Of a DNA stretch of 64,000 nucleotides, positions 27,020 through 35,411 are shown piece by piece. Origin of the DNA: Desulfobacteraceae bacterium (GTDB lineage: Bacteria; Desulfobacterota; Desulfobacteria; Desulfobacterales; Desulfosarcinaceae); contig JABDIN010000065.1 in the NCBI GenBank assembly GCA_013003715.1, positions 62,001 through 126,000 on the forward strand, read 5' to 3'. Position 1 is the first letter of the stretch. Each line of letters opens with the position of its first letter. A program made the position numbers and the translations under genes. The notes under the pieces were generated by a model that did no database searches, had not been told where the DNA came from, and was given only the letters and a program-made list of their open reading frames with translations.

Positions 27020-27738
27020 TTTTCAATCAGTCTCAAAAAAACCTGTTCCAATCCCGCATTGTCGATGCACGCCATTTGCTTGAGCTCATCGGGTGTTCCG
27101 ATGGCGATTACCTTCCCCTTATGGATAACACCGATCCGGTCGCAAATATCTTCGGCAACCGCCAGGGTATGGGTGGACATGAAAATGGTGGTCCCGGCGG
27201 CGGCCAACCGCCTGAACAAGTTTTTAACCAGCACGATTGCGGCCGGGTCCAAACCCACCATGGGTTCATCCACGATGATCACCCTGGGATCATGCAGCAA
27301 GGCCGCCGCCATAATCAATCGTTGTTTCATGCCATGGGAATACGATTCGATCAACTCGTCCCCCCATTCCGATAATGAGAACAGTTCCAAACCGCGGTTT
27401 GCCTGTTCCCGGAACCGGTTATGATCGATGCGATACAGGTCCGCCGTAAACTGCATGAATTCCATGCCGGTGAGTTTTTCGTACAGATACGGTCGATCCG
27501 GGATAAACCCGATGCATTGTTTCGCCTTTACCGGTTGGTCGATCATGTCGATACCGCAAATTCGAATTCGGCCGTTGGTGGGGCTGAGCAGACCGCCCAT
27601 CATTTTGATGGTTGTGGTTTTCCCCGCACCATTGGGTCCGATGAATCCGAACAGCTCACCTTCAGGTATGATTAGATTCAGATCGGCCACCGCCACCGTG
27701 TGAGTATATTTTTTGGTCAGTTGAAAGAGTTCAATCAT
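27016..27738 (-). CDS. ABC transporter ATP-binding protein
   Basis: 240 residues. Walker A GPNGAGKTTTIK (residues about 35-46), Q-loop near GFIPDRPYLYE, a signature motif in the variant form SYSHGMKQR (about 134), Walker B VIIVDEPMVGLDP and the H-loop MSTHTLAVAE are all intact. The pattern is that of ABC-2/drug-exporter type ATPases (CcmA-like). It overlaps its permease by 4 bases and the transglutaminase-like gene by 8 bases, so the three are one operon. It should energise export, with substrate unknown. Confidence 0.93.
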   Translation of the reverse strand: MIELFQLTKKYTHTVAVADLNLIIPEGELFGFIGPNGAGKTTTIKMMGGLLSPTNGRIRICGIDMIDQPVKAKQCIGFIPDRPYLYEKLTGMEFMQFTADLYRIDHNRFREQANRGLELFSLSEWGDELIESYSHGMKQRLIMAAALLHDPRVIIVDEPMVGLDPAAIVLVKNLFRRLAAAGTTIFMSTHTLAVAEDICDRIGVIHKGKVIAIGTPDELKQMACIDNAGLEQVFLRLIEK

Positions 27739-29215
27739 AATCGATAATCTTGAGTTTTACGTTTCCGATCATCCGGAGCAGATCAAGGTGGCCGTCCTCA
27801 TTTCCACTGGACAAGCGCACATGCGTGACATCCGCCGGTATTTGGTCGAGCGCCGTATCCACGGCCAGCCAATCTCCGACATACACCATGTTCCACGCAT
27901 GGTAGTAGAAACGGCCCTTCATGTAGACGATGCCGGTTTCCACCCTGGCCGGGATGTTTGCCGCCCTGGCCATGGCAGCCATCAGCATGGCATGTTCATT
28001 ACAATCCCCCTGCCGGTTTTTCAACGTGGAAATGGCATCCGGTAGTGACAATACCGGTTTTTTTTCGATATTGTCCTTGATCCATTGCATCAGTTTCTCC
28101 ACTTTGCCGAGCGGTGTGTCATCGGCGTCCGTGGTTTGCCGGACCACTTCCTGCAACAATGGGTGATTGGATTGAATAAACGGTGTCGATTCAAGCCAAA
28201 CCTTCATTTCAGGCGCAAAAGAATTTTCAGCCACTGGGATCGAACGGATGGCGGAAAGCATTTCCAGGTCGATGGTGATGATGTCCCCCTGCAGGGATTG
28301 CCTCTCGTTGGTTACGCTTTGTTCGTCCAACTCAACGCCGTCTATTTTAACCACCAGGCGGGACAGTGAGTTGACCGGTTGGGTGATGGGATCAACGGCA
28401 ATGGACGCTATTTGCGTCAGATCTTCAGAGGCCTTGATGTTGTGGCCGGACAAGGCGCGGTTTCGCGTGGTTTTTTCCAGCGTCATTCCCAGAAGTCCCT
28501 GTTCTTTGATGACCTCCCCGGTTCCCGATATCCAGGCAAACTGACGCAACCCTTTGACATCGATGGCAATTTTAGTCGCCGGGGTGGGGACCTCGGCAAT
28601 GTCCACAATTTCATCTCCGAGAACCGTTGCCGTGAACGGTATGTGGGTCATGGCGGAGGGATCGAATAATCGGCCAGTCAGTGCGTTTGACGGTTGGAGC
28701 CCTTTGGCCATCAAGGCATCGGCCAACCCGGCGGAAAAAAAGACCCTCTCATCTATCTCGAGGGTTGTTGTTTTCTCGACACCCGCTGTCCGGGTGATCA
28801 TGTCAAGGCGGTTTTCCGTCATTTTTCCGGTGGCCTCAAACTCAAACAGACCACTGGATATCTTCGTACCGAATGAGGCCAGTGAAAAATCGGCATTCAG
28901 CTGACCAGTGGATCTCATGGTCAGATCCCGGACCATCTCCATGATGGTGAACCTGAAAAATAGGGATTGGTCTACTTCATATCCCATTGAATTCTTATTG
29001 AATATGGTATGGGCATATCCGATCGTTCGTCCGAATTGTTTGATGGCCATCCATTGTTCCCTTGCTGAAAAATCCGCATCGGTGACCGAAATGGATGATG
29101 TGTCCGAGAGGTTTACCGACGGTTTATGCCCGATGCGGATGGTCAGTAAACCGATAAATGCAACACCGAAACATAAACCCGCTGCAATCACCATCACGAT
29201 TTTTTTATCCCGCAT
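27731..29215 (-). CDS. Membrane-anchored transglutaminase-like protein
   Basis: 494 residues. An N-terminal hydrophobic segment (residues about 4-24) acts as signal or anchor. The C-terminal third is a transglutaminase-like fold with Cys in RQGDCNEHAMLMAAMARAANIPAR (about 405), His in FYYHAWNMVYVGDWLAVDTALDQ and the following Asp, the complete Cys-His-Asp set of papain-like transglutaminase/protease homologues. The middle part is unassigned beta-rich sequence. ATG 29215 is chosen as AGGGAG lies 8 bases before it. It starts the operon and is coupled by overlap to the ABC ATPase. It probably acts outside the cytoplasmic membrane. Confidence 0.82.
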   Translation of the reverse strand: MRDKKIVMVIAAGLCFGVAFIGLLTIRIGHKPSVNLSDTSSISVTDADFSAREQWMAIKQFGRTIGYAHTIFNKNSMGYEVDQSLFFRFTIMEMVRDLTMRSTGQLNADFSLASFGTKISSGLFEFEATGKMTENRLDMITRTAGVEKTTTLEIDERVFFSAGLADALMAKGLQPSNALTGRLFDPSAMTHIPFTATVLGDEIVDIAEVPTPATKIAIDVKGLRQFAWISGTGEVIKEQGLLGMTLEKTTRNRALSGHNIKASEDLTQIASIAVDPITQPVNSLSRLVVKIDGVELDEQSVTNERQSLQGDIITIDLEMLSAIRSIPVAENSFAPEMKVWLESTPFIQSNHPLLQEVVRQTTDADDTPLGKVEKLMQWIKDNIEKKPVLSLPDAISTLKNRQGDCNEHAMLMAAMARAANIPARVETGIVYMKGRFYYHAWNMVYVGDWLAVDTALDQIPADVTHVRLSSGNEDGHLDLLRMIGNVKLKIIDYD

Positions 29216-29408
29216 ATGAAAACTCCCTGTAATCGTCCGCACACCTGGAAATCGGGTGCCGCTGAGGCCCTGATGCCGGTATACCCGTAGGTATATGATA
29301 GTGGATTTTATGGTTTTGTAAACAGGTCATTCAGATTCTCGTGGCCTTTCCTTGCAGGGGGAATGTTACTCAAAAGAGGCGTCGGGGAAGGCTGCAGTAT
29401 CCGCCCAT

Positions 29409-29442
29409 TCCGGGATTTGACGGGTTCAAACCCCGGAATATT
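29409..29442 (-). other. Hairpin downstream of the secreted FN3 gene
   Basis: ATTCCGGG and CCCGGAAT pair over 8 bases with a 17-base loop. There is no T-run on either side, so a Rho-independent role is doubtful. The rest of 29216-29503 shows nothing I recognise. Confidence 0.3.
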
Positions 29443-29503
29443 CTGATATTATGGGAAAAATGTTATGTGGGCAGGGGAAAAAGAGACAAGCATTTGATGC
29501 GTC

Positions 29504-30805
29504 TCATAAGAGGGCACCAACGAAGCAGCCGTTGCCACCGGATGCGCCGGTGCCTGATGAGCCGCCGTTGCTCAAGGAGTTGATGATGGTGGTTTGCCGG
29601 TAACCAAAGCTCACCAGATGTACGATTGTACCGTTTTCCAACCCGTCGGCATCCCCATATCCGCCATCCCTGACCTGGATGTCAATGGTTTGCTGATCCT
29701 GGGAAAACCAGGCATGATCAGCGTTGTCCGTTCCCCGGCTGGACTGACCATAATCCCAAATACCTTCAGTGACCGGGGGAACACTCAGGTGAACCGTTAT
29801 CTCGGTATGGTCTCCGGGGTGTGTCGTGGTGACTTTAAACGCAATGACCTCCTGGGGAAAGGTGCCTGGCTCTACCCTGGCCCGGGCATCCGCCCAGGCG
29901 GTATCCACCGCATTTATCGCAGTGGTGTTCGCCGCATAGCGCACGCTGATGCCGATTTGGGCATCTCCGGTTTTCGTCATCATGCTTTTTATGTGGGATT
30001 CCTCATTGTCCGGAATACCAGACCCATCCAGATCGGATTGATCGGTGACCACCCTGTCATCGGGAACACCATCTCCATCGACGTCGTTTTCGGGCTGTGC
30101 CGTGGTGAAATGGGCGGGTTCCGACCAACCGGACCAGGCGCCGGCCGTATTCTGGTGCCGTGTCGACCAATAATAGCCGGAGCTGCAATCTAAAATCAGG
30201 GCGGGCACGGTGGTGGCCGTGAGATCGTCAGTGGAGAAGCGGTTCAACACGCAGACATTATCGTCGGTGCGGAATAATCGCCATTGCGCATGGCTTTGCG
30301 TATCCGTGGCATCCGGATCGGAGAATTCACTCGTTTCCAGGATCGGCGATAACCCCGTTTCAGTATAATAGACGGGGAAAACGGATCTGGGGGAATTTGG
30401 TGGATTCGCATCCGACGACCCCTCAAGCTCTTCGCCACCTGTAAAGTAATGGATTTCATTTGAATTGCCGCTTTCCGCACCATTGGTTCCCACAGCACGC
30501 ACCACGAAAAAGTATGAGACATTCTCTTTCAGAAAATGGTCCGAGGTCGATTTTTCACGGGTTATCGTGCAGGAGGCAAGGTCGCCTTCCCAGGCCGGGT
30601 CGTCGTAGTCATAAGCCTCTCCCTCCCGGTGACAGAACACACGGTATCCCTTTACGTTGCTGTCCTTGGATTCGTTCCATGCCAGGGTCACGCTGACATC
30701 CGCATAGACCTGCGCGGATAGTGCGCCCGTGATGATGAATGAAAAAAGTATCAGAAAAAAACCAGAAGATATACGGCTGGAGTGACAATTGTTCGGTTTG
30801 CACAT
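29504..30805 (-). CDS. Secreted protein with fibronectin type III-like domain
   Basis: 433 residues. A signal peptide (hydrophobic stretch at about 13-36, cut likely after AQVYA) is followed by an FN3-like domain (VSVTLAWNESKDSNVKGYRVFC to SYFFVVRAVGTNGAESGNSNEI). A further Trp/Tyr-rich beta domain comes next, then a calcium-binding-like acidic segment (DVDGDGVPDD, DLDGSGIPDNEE). The C-terminus is Ser/Gly-rich and ends GGNGCFVGALL, which looks like a shortened form of the GGGCFIATA-type tail found in Desulfobacterota exported proteins. The start is uncertain: MCKPNN at 30805 or an ATG 14 codons earlier. Likely a cell-surface protein; no enzyme motif seen. Confidence 0.75.
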   Translation of the reverse strand: MCKPNNCHSSRISSGFFLILFSFIITGALSAQVYADVSVTLAWNESKDSNVKGYRVFCHREGEAYDYDDPAWEGDLASCTITREKSTSDHFLKENVSYFFVVRAVGTNGAESGNSNEIHYFTGGEELEGSSDANPPNSPRSVFPVYYTETGLSPILETSEFSDPDATDTQSHAQWRLFRTDDNVCVLNRFSTDDLTATTVPALILDCSSGYYWSTRHQNTAGAWSGWSEPAHFTTAQPENDVDGDGVPDDRVVTDQSDLDGSGIPDNEESHIKSMMTKTGDAQIGISVRYAANTTAINAVDTAWADARARVEPGTFPQEVIAFKVTTTHPGDHTEITVHLSVPPVTEGIWDYGQSSRGTDNADHAWFSQDQQTIDIQVRDGGYGDADGLENGTIVHLVSFGYRQTTIINSLSNGGSSGTGASGGNGCFVGALL

Positions 30806-30976
30806 AGTGATTTTGTCCCATGATGAGCGGTAAAATCCCGAGGGCATGAACAGGTGAACATTAGCGGTGATATAGAATCGACTGAACGAGGATCTAACGC
30901 GTATTAATTGTGTGATTGTATCTGCAGTGGACCCGATCCTCTTCCAAAATCGTGGTTCTTTGCAGGGGGTTAACGG

Positions 30977-31207
30977 TTATATTCGGTTCCGCCGGGCGGG
31001 CAGATTCCTGGAAGTCCGTTTTCTGCTGAACAATTCTTTCAGTTTGCGCCTGTCCCAGCCGGATCGGCGATCGGGCAGGTAATATGAATACGTATAGCGT
31101 CGTTGCTCAAAGAGCAGCCTGCGGTCCTCTTTATCGGAATTTGTAGCATCATCGATTTTTTTCATACCCAGTATTATCCTTTTTTGGGCGTGGAATTTCG
31201 GCATCAT
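30977..31207 (-). CDS. Small basic hypothetical protein (76 aa)
   Basis: 76 residues, strongly basic (many Arg). The core EQRRYTYSYYLPDRRSGWDRRK is the kind of sequence found in small hypothetical proteins of Desulfobacterota, often near PilZ or two-component genes; I cannot verify the family. No signal or membrane segment. The true start may be the internal Met at residue 15 (MKKIDDATNSD). It lies alone between the FN3 protein gene and a divergent histidine kinase gene. Function unknown. Confidence 0.6.
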   Translation of the reverse strand: MMPKFHAQKRIILGMKKIDDATNSDKEDRRLLFEQRRYTYSYYLPDRRSGWDRRKLKELFSRKRTSRNLPARRNRI

Positions 31208-31534
31208 CGGCTAAGACGTTTCGATACCGAAAAGCAACAGTCATGCCACGGCATTTAACTTCCCAATATCAAAAAAGATATGGTTTTATGGTGTGAATAG
31301 TCGTATCACCCCGCGAACCTTTTTTGCCCACCGGGTTACAATTATTGCCGGTCCATGGGGTGAATTGATTTGTGCGTCATTCTTTGCTATTTACCGGGCC
31401 ACAAGGAAACAAACGATGAATTCCGAGATATTTGTCTTGTTTGCGGTAGGGGTAAGTGCCATAACCGCATCATCGGGCCGGGTTCCGGCAAAGGCCTGTT
31501 GCCACGATACAAAATGATAGGGTAAAACGATTTT
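31208..31534. other. Intergenic region with a possible 33-codon ORF
   Basis: This 327-base gap upstream of the histidine kinase holds one weak candidate: ATG 31416 to TGA 31517 on the plus strand, 33 codons, with AAGGA 8 bases before it and a hydrophobic N-terminus (EIFVLFAVGVSAITA). Shortly after it the 12-mer AAAATGATAGGG occurs (31511-31522), which is also in the dispersed repeat at 15770 and 40119. No promoter stands out. Confidence 0.3.
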
Positions 31535-33022
31535 ATGAGAATCACAATGAATCCGGGATATGGCATCACCAGTAAAATGCTCATTTGGTTCTTGATCGTT
31601 GTATCCATGTTCTATGCAACGATACTGGTCCTCTATGTCCATATTCAGCAGGCGGTCCAGATTTCCGGAAGTATTACCAACAAGAACTATACCATTTCCT
31701 CAAGCTCACGGAAAATGACCGAAAATCTGCTGGCAATGGAGGAAAATGAAAAAAAATACAGGTTACTGAAAAAAAAGGATTATCTTCAATTTTTTTCCGC
31801 CGCGCAAACGACATTTGAAGAAAATCTGGTGGAGATTCTCCAACTCAGGTCCAAGGGTGTCATTATCTCAAAGGAATGGGATGATATCTATGAAGCCTAC
31901 CGCCAGTTTCCGTCGGCCGCTGAAATGAACCTTAAGGTCGAACGGGCGGAATCCGATGAAACCCTCTTGGCTGGATTCGGCATTCCGGAAAAGTTGATTG
32001 ACGAGTTGATCGTAAAGATATCCTCGGCGCGACTGCAAAATGAAAAGGAGATGTTGCAGAGTACCCAGGAACTGAACCGCCGTGGCCGAATCTCCGCCCA
32101 ACAGGGAATGATCGGACTTGGGATAACGAGCGTTGTAGGGTTGATCGGGATCATTTTTCTGGCCTATTCCATGATTCGTCCGTTAAAAGAGTTGATCAAC
32201 GGCATCAGATCCATTTCCAAAGACCGTCACAGCAACCCCATACAGGTTCGATCCAAGGATGAATTCGGTGAATTGGCCGCGGCCTTCAATGATATGACGG
32301 CGCGGCTCAAGCAGGAAGAGCAGATGCGATCCGACTTCATATCCATGTTGAGCCATGAGATTCGCACCCCGTTGACATCCATCAGAGAGTCGGTCAGCAT
32401 GATCAGTGAAGAGGTGATGGGGCCGGTCAATAAGCGGCAGCATAAATTTCTTGAAATTGCCGGTTCGGAAATCGATCGAATATGTGATCTGTTGAACCAT
32501 TTAATGCAGGCATCCCGGTTGGAACCGGGCGCTCTCAAGGTCAGGGGTCGCCGTCTGGATACCTATGCGTTGGTCTCCACCTGCATTGAAAGCTTGAAGC
32601 CTGCCGCCGAGGTTAAAAATGTCACCATAAAACACGATATTCCAACGGATTTACCCAATGCATTCGGTGATAAAAAGCAGATTCAGCAGGTGCTGCTGAA
32701 CCTTATCGGCAACGCCGTTAAGTTTTCCGAGCTCAATGGGGAAATTATCGTACGCGTAACCGCCGACGATGAGATGAATTCGCTTATTTTCACTATTATG
32801 GACAGTGGTCCCGGCATTCTTGAAGAAGAGCTGGACTTATTATTCAACAAATACTATCGTGGTCAGAATGTTCGGGATCATATGGACGGCACCGGTCTCG
32901 GCCTTAGTATTGCCAAGAACATAGTTGAGGCCCATAATGGCACCATCTGGGTGTCCAGCCAGGTAGGCAAAGGCAGTGTTTTCGGGTTTTCATTGCCGAA
33001 AACGGAACGGCTCCTTCAATAA
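31535..33022 (+). CDS. Membrane sensor histidine kinase (QseE/GlrK-like)
   Basis: 495 residues. Two transmembrane segments (about 14-36 and 190-212) enclose a helical periplasmic sensor region. HAMP follows (about 212-265), then HisKA with the phosphorylated His in MLSHEIRTPLTS (about residue 273) and a HATPase domain with N box NLIGNAVKFS, G1 DSGPGI and G2 GTGLGLSIAKN. The lipoprotein gene and sigma-54 response regulator gene follow in order, the arrangement of E. coli qseE-qseG-qseF (glrK-glrR). That system controls envelope-related genes and small RNAs such as GlmY. The signal sensed here is unknown. Orthology is inferred from gene order. Confidence 0.9.
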   Translation: MRITMNPGYGITSKMLIWFLIVVSMFYATILVLYVHIQQAVQISGSITNKNYTISSSSRKMTENLLAMEENEKKYRLLKKKDYLQFFSAAQTTFEENLVEILQLRSKGVIISKEWDDIYEAYRQFPSAAEMNLKVERAESDETLLAGFGIPEKLIDELIVKISSARLQNEKEMLQSTQELNRRGRISAQQGMIGLGITSVVGLIGIIFLAYSMIRPLKELINGIRSISKDRHSNPIQVRSKDEFGELAAAFNDMTARLKQEEQMRSDFISMLSHEIRTPLTSIRESVSMISEEVMGPVNKRQHKFLEIAGSEIDRICDLLNHLMQASRLEPGALKVRGRRLDTYALVSTCIESLKPAAEVKNVTIKHDIPTDLPNAFGDKKQIQQVLLNLIGNAVKFSELNGEIIVRVTADDEMNSLIFTIMDSGPGILEEELDLLFNKYYRGQNVRDHMDGTGLGLSIAKNIVEAHNGTIWVSSQVGKGSVFGFSLPKTERLLQ

Positions 33023-33049
33023 ATCTTTCGGAATTGAGAGTTGAGCATA

Positions 33050-33745
33050 ATGAATGTGAGGAATACCCTTTTTAGAGCATTCGCTTATATTCCAAGGGCC
33101 GGCGGTCTTGTTTTTCTGGTCCTGTTAATTGGCGGGTGCTACTCGTTGCGGCATGCCAATGAAGATTTTCGGAACCGGATGTTCCATCTCTCCGAGATGG
33201 ATGTATTGCAAAAAGCCATTGATGCTTTCAAGAAGAATGACTTTCAGGAGGCAAAGAACGCATTCGCATCCTTGCATGCAAGCGCCAAGAGCGATTCCAT
33301 CAGACGCCAATCCTTATACGGATTAACCGTTACGCGATTGATGACGGCGAAATCCAGCACGGATTTTGACGAGGCCTATGAGCTGTGGCGGTCATGGGCC
33401 GCCATTGCACCCAGTGACAGCCTTTTTGAAGATCCGCGAATGCTTGAACCGATTCTTTTTTGTCGGTTTTTGACCCAATCGCTGCAGACAGATACCGGAT
33501 ATACCATCGAACCCTGCGCGGAAATTCCGGTGGAACCCATATGCGTGGATCATGAAGTTGAAATCAACAATCTACAGAGTAAAATGGCTGCGCTGATCGC
33601 CGAAATTGAGACCTTAAAAAAACAAAACCGGCAATTGGAGCTGAAAAACAGAGAAATGCAGGCCTTGAAAGATAAAATCAAGGCGCTCGAGGCCATTGAT
33701 CAAAACATTCAAAAGAAAAAAACAGAGATCGCCGCACCACAATGA
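33050..33745 (+). CDS. Lipoprotein with C-terminal coiled coil (QseG-like position)
   Basis: 231 residues. The N-terminal hydrophobic stretch (GGLVFLVLLIGGCYSL) carries a lipobox-like LIGGC at about residue 30. A middle helical region with TPR-like character (AIDAFKKNDFQEAKNAFASL) follows, and the C-terminal 60 residues are a Lys/Glu/Gln-rich coiled coil. ATG 33050 is preferred to the TTG three codons upstream because GAGAG stands 9 bases before it. Lying between the sensor and response regulator genes, with a 4-base overlap into the regulator (ATGA), it matches the QseG lipoprotein in position, which tunes QseE. Sequence similarity to QseG itself cannot be shown here. Confidence 0.78.
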   Translation: MNVRNTLFRAFAYIPRAGGLVFLVLLIGGCYSLRHANEDFRNRMFHLSEMDVLQKAIDAFKKNDFQEAKNAFASLHASAKSDSIRRQSLYGLTVTRLMTAKSSTDFDEAYELWRSWAAIAPSDSLFEDPRMLEPILFCRFLTQSLQTDTGYTIEPCAEIPVEPICVDHEVEINNLQSKMAALIAEIETLKKQNRQLELKNREMQALKDKIKALEAIDQNIQKKKTEIAAPQ

Positions 33746-35127
33746 ATGCAGATATAAAAAAGAGAAAATCATTACCCTCTATTATGATCGTCGACGATGA
33801 TCTGAAGATTCTGGAGGTCTTGGATGCCCGGTTGTCCTCCGCCGGATTTAAAATCCTGAAAGCTGCCGGCGCAACACAAGCGCTGAAGACGCTGGAGTCG
33901 GAGTCGGTGGATTTAATGATTTCCGATATGAAAATGCCCGACATGGGCGGCATGGAACTCCTTGAAAAGGCCCGGGCCACCTTGCCCAATCTGCCGGTGA
34001 TTTTTATTACGGCCTACGGTAACATTCCCGATGCGGTAAAAGCGGTAAAAGCCGGCGCCGTTGATTATCTCGCCAAACCGTTTGAAGGCCAGCAGTTGCT
34101 CAAGAAAATAAGAGCTACTTTGAAGAAGGCGGGTGTCGTCAACAGTCAGATTTACGCCTCACCGGTGATAGACGATATTAAAAACGCGAAGAGCGACAAC
34201 ATGCTCAAATTATACGATATTGTAAAAAAAGTGGCACCGAGCAATGTGAGCGTGTTGATTTTGGGGGAAAGCGGTGTGGGTAAGGAACGCATCGCCAGGC
34301 TGATTCACGAGTTGGGGCCGCGAAAAACCAAACCCTTTGTGGTTGTCGATTGTGGTTCCACACCGGCCGGGCTTTTGGAGAGCGAGCTGTTCGGCCATAT
34401 CAGAGGCTCTTTCACCCATGCCGTCAATGATAAAACCGGGCTGATTCAAACCGCGGACACCGGCACTCTGTTTCTCGACGAGATCGGGAACATCTCCCCC
34501 GAAATGCAGATCCGGCTTCTCCGTTTTATCGAGGACCGAAAAATCAGAAGGATCGGTGATATAAAGGAAAACCCGGTGGACTGCAGAATCATTGCGGCCA
34601 CCAATGCCGATTTGATCGAAGATATAAAAAACGGGCGATTCCGCGAGGATCTCTATTACCGGCTGCGGGTGGTCACACTGAATATCCCCAGGTTGAAAGA
34701 CCGGAAGGAGGATATTCCGCTTCTGGCCAGGCAATTTGTCGCGGATGCCTGTGAAATGCAGGGGATTGAACAGGTTGAACTGCCGCAAAAAACATTGGAT
34801 TGGCTGTGCGAATATCCCTGGCCGGGAAACATTCGTGAACTCAAAAACGCCGTTGAAGCCGGCATTGTGTTATGCCGTGACAGTGTGCTTAAACCCGGTG
34901 ACCTGCATTTGATCGGGCTTCCGGAGATGCCCGAATCGAATAACCCGGTTGATGCGGACGATACGTTTTCCCTCGAGGAAACGGAACGACTGGTCATCCT
35001 CAGGGCCTTGAAAAAGACAGGTGGTGTTCAAAAAGAGGCTGCCGAACTACTGGGCATCAGTCGCCGCGCCATTCATTATAAAATCAAGAAATATAGTATC
35101 GATTCCAGTCTGATGCGCAGGCAGTGA
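33742..35127 (+). CDS. Sigma-54-dependent response regulator with variant GAFTGA loop
   Basis: 461 residues in the NtrC order. The receiver (1-130) has the acidic pocket IVDDD and phospho-acceptor Asp in LMISDMKMP (about 62). The AAA+ domain has Walker A GESGVGKER (about 173) and Walker B GTLFLDEIG. A Fis-type helix-turn-helix closes it (GGVQKEAAELLGISRRAIHYKIKKY). The sigma-54 contact loop, normally GAFTGA, reads GSFTHA (34405-34422). The central F and T are kept but two positions differ. Either it works with a modified contact or it activates poorly. It overlaps the lipoprotein gene by 4 bases, as expected for a QseF/GlrR-like regulator. Confidence 0.92.
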   Translation: MNADIKKRKSLPSIMIVDDDLKILEVLDARLSSAGFKILKAAGATQALKTLESESVDLMISDMKMPDMGGMELLEKARATLPNLPVIFITAYGNIPDAVKAVKAGAVDYLAKPFEGQQLLKKIRATLKKAGVVNSQIYASPVIDDIKNAKSDNMLKLYDIVKKVAPSNVSVLILGESGVGKERIARLIHELGPRKTKPFVVVDCGSTPAGLLESELFGHIRGSFTHAVNDKTGLIQTADTGTLFLDEIGNISPEMQIRLLRFIEDRKIRRIGDIKENPVDCRIIAATNADLIEDIKNGRFREDLYYRLRVVTLNIPRLKDRKEDIPLLARQFVADACEMQGIEQVELPQKTLDWLCEYPWPGNIRELKNAVEAGIVLCRDSVLKPGDLHLIGLPEMPESNNPVDADDTFSLEETERLVILRALKKTGGVQKEAAELLGISRRAIHYKIKKYSIDSSLMRRQ

Positions 35128-35284
35128 CGTCAGCCCGCCGTCTGATCGTAAAAACTCCCCGACGCCTTGGTTATCTGTAACCCTTTTCCCTTCAACGTCT
35201 CCTCAGTTGTAGCGCTTCGGCTGTCCTATCATTTGAAAATTACTGGACAATTGTTAATTTACCACGTAAAAAAAAGGAAATTAC

Positions 35285-35374
35285 ATGGGCGAGATCTTTG
35301 TATTGATACTGATTGTGGGACTCTGGGTGCTGCTACAGGCGTATATCCTGCCAAAACTCGGCGTGTCCACCTGA
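35285..35374 (+). CDS. 29-residue single-span membrane protein
   Basis: ATG 35285 to TGA 35374 encodes MGEIFVLILIVGLWVLLQAY and then ILPKLGVST: one hydrophobic span of about 18 residues followed by a short basic tail. AAAGGAAA lies 6 bases before the ATG, a good ribosome site. I recall small proteins with a similar LQAYILPKLGV ending in other Desulfobacterota and Geobacter-like genomes, but cannot check this. It lies between the response regulator and the ECF sigma gene, in a gap otherwise without features. Function unknown. Confidence 0.6.
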   Translation: MGEIFVLILIVGLWVLLQAYILPKLGVST

Positions 35375-35411
35375 ATGCAAGATGCCTGTCAGGTGACCGG
35401 CAAAGACGGAA

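Noticed and set aside
29409-29442. GGGTTCAAACCCC resembling a tRNA T-loop
   Set aside because: It is part of an 8-bp hairpin and no cloverleaf can be formed with the surrounding bases.
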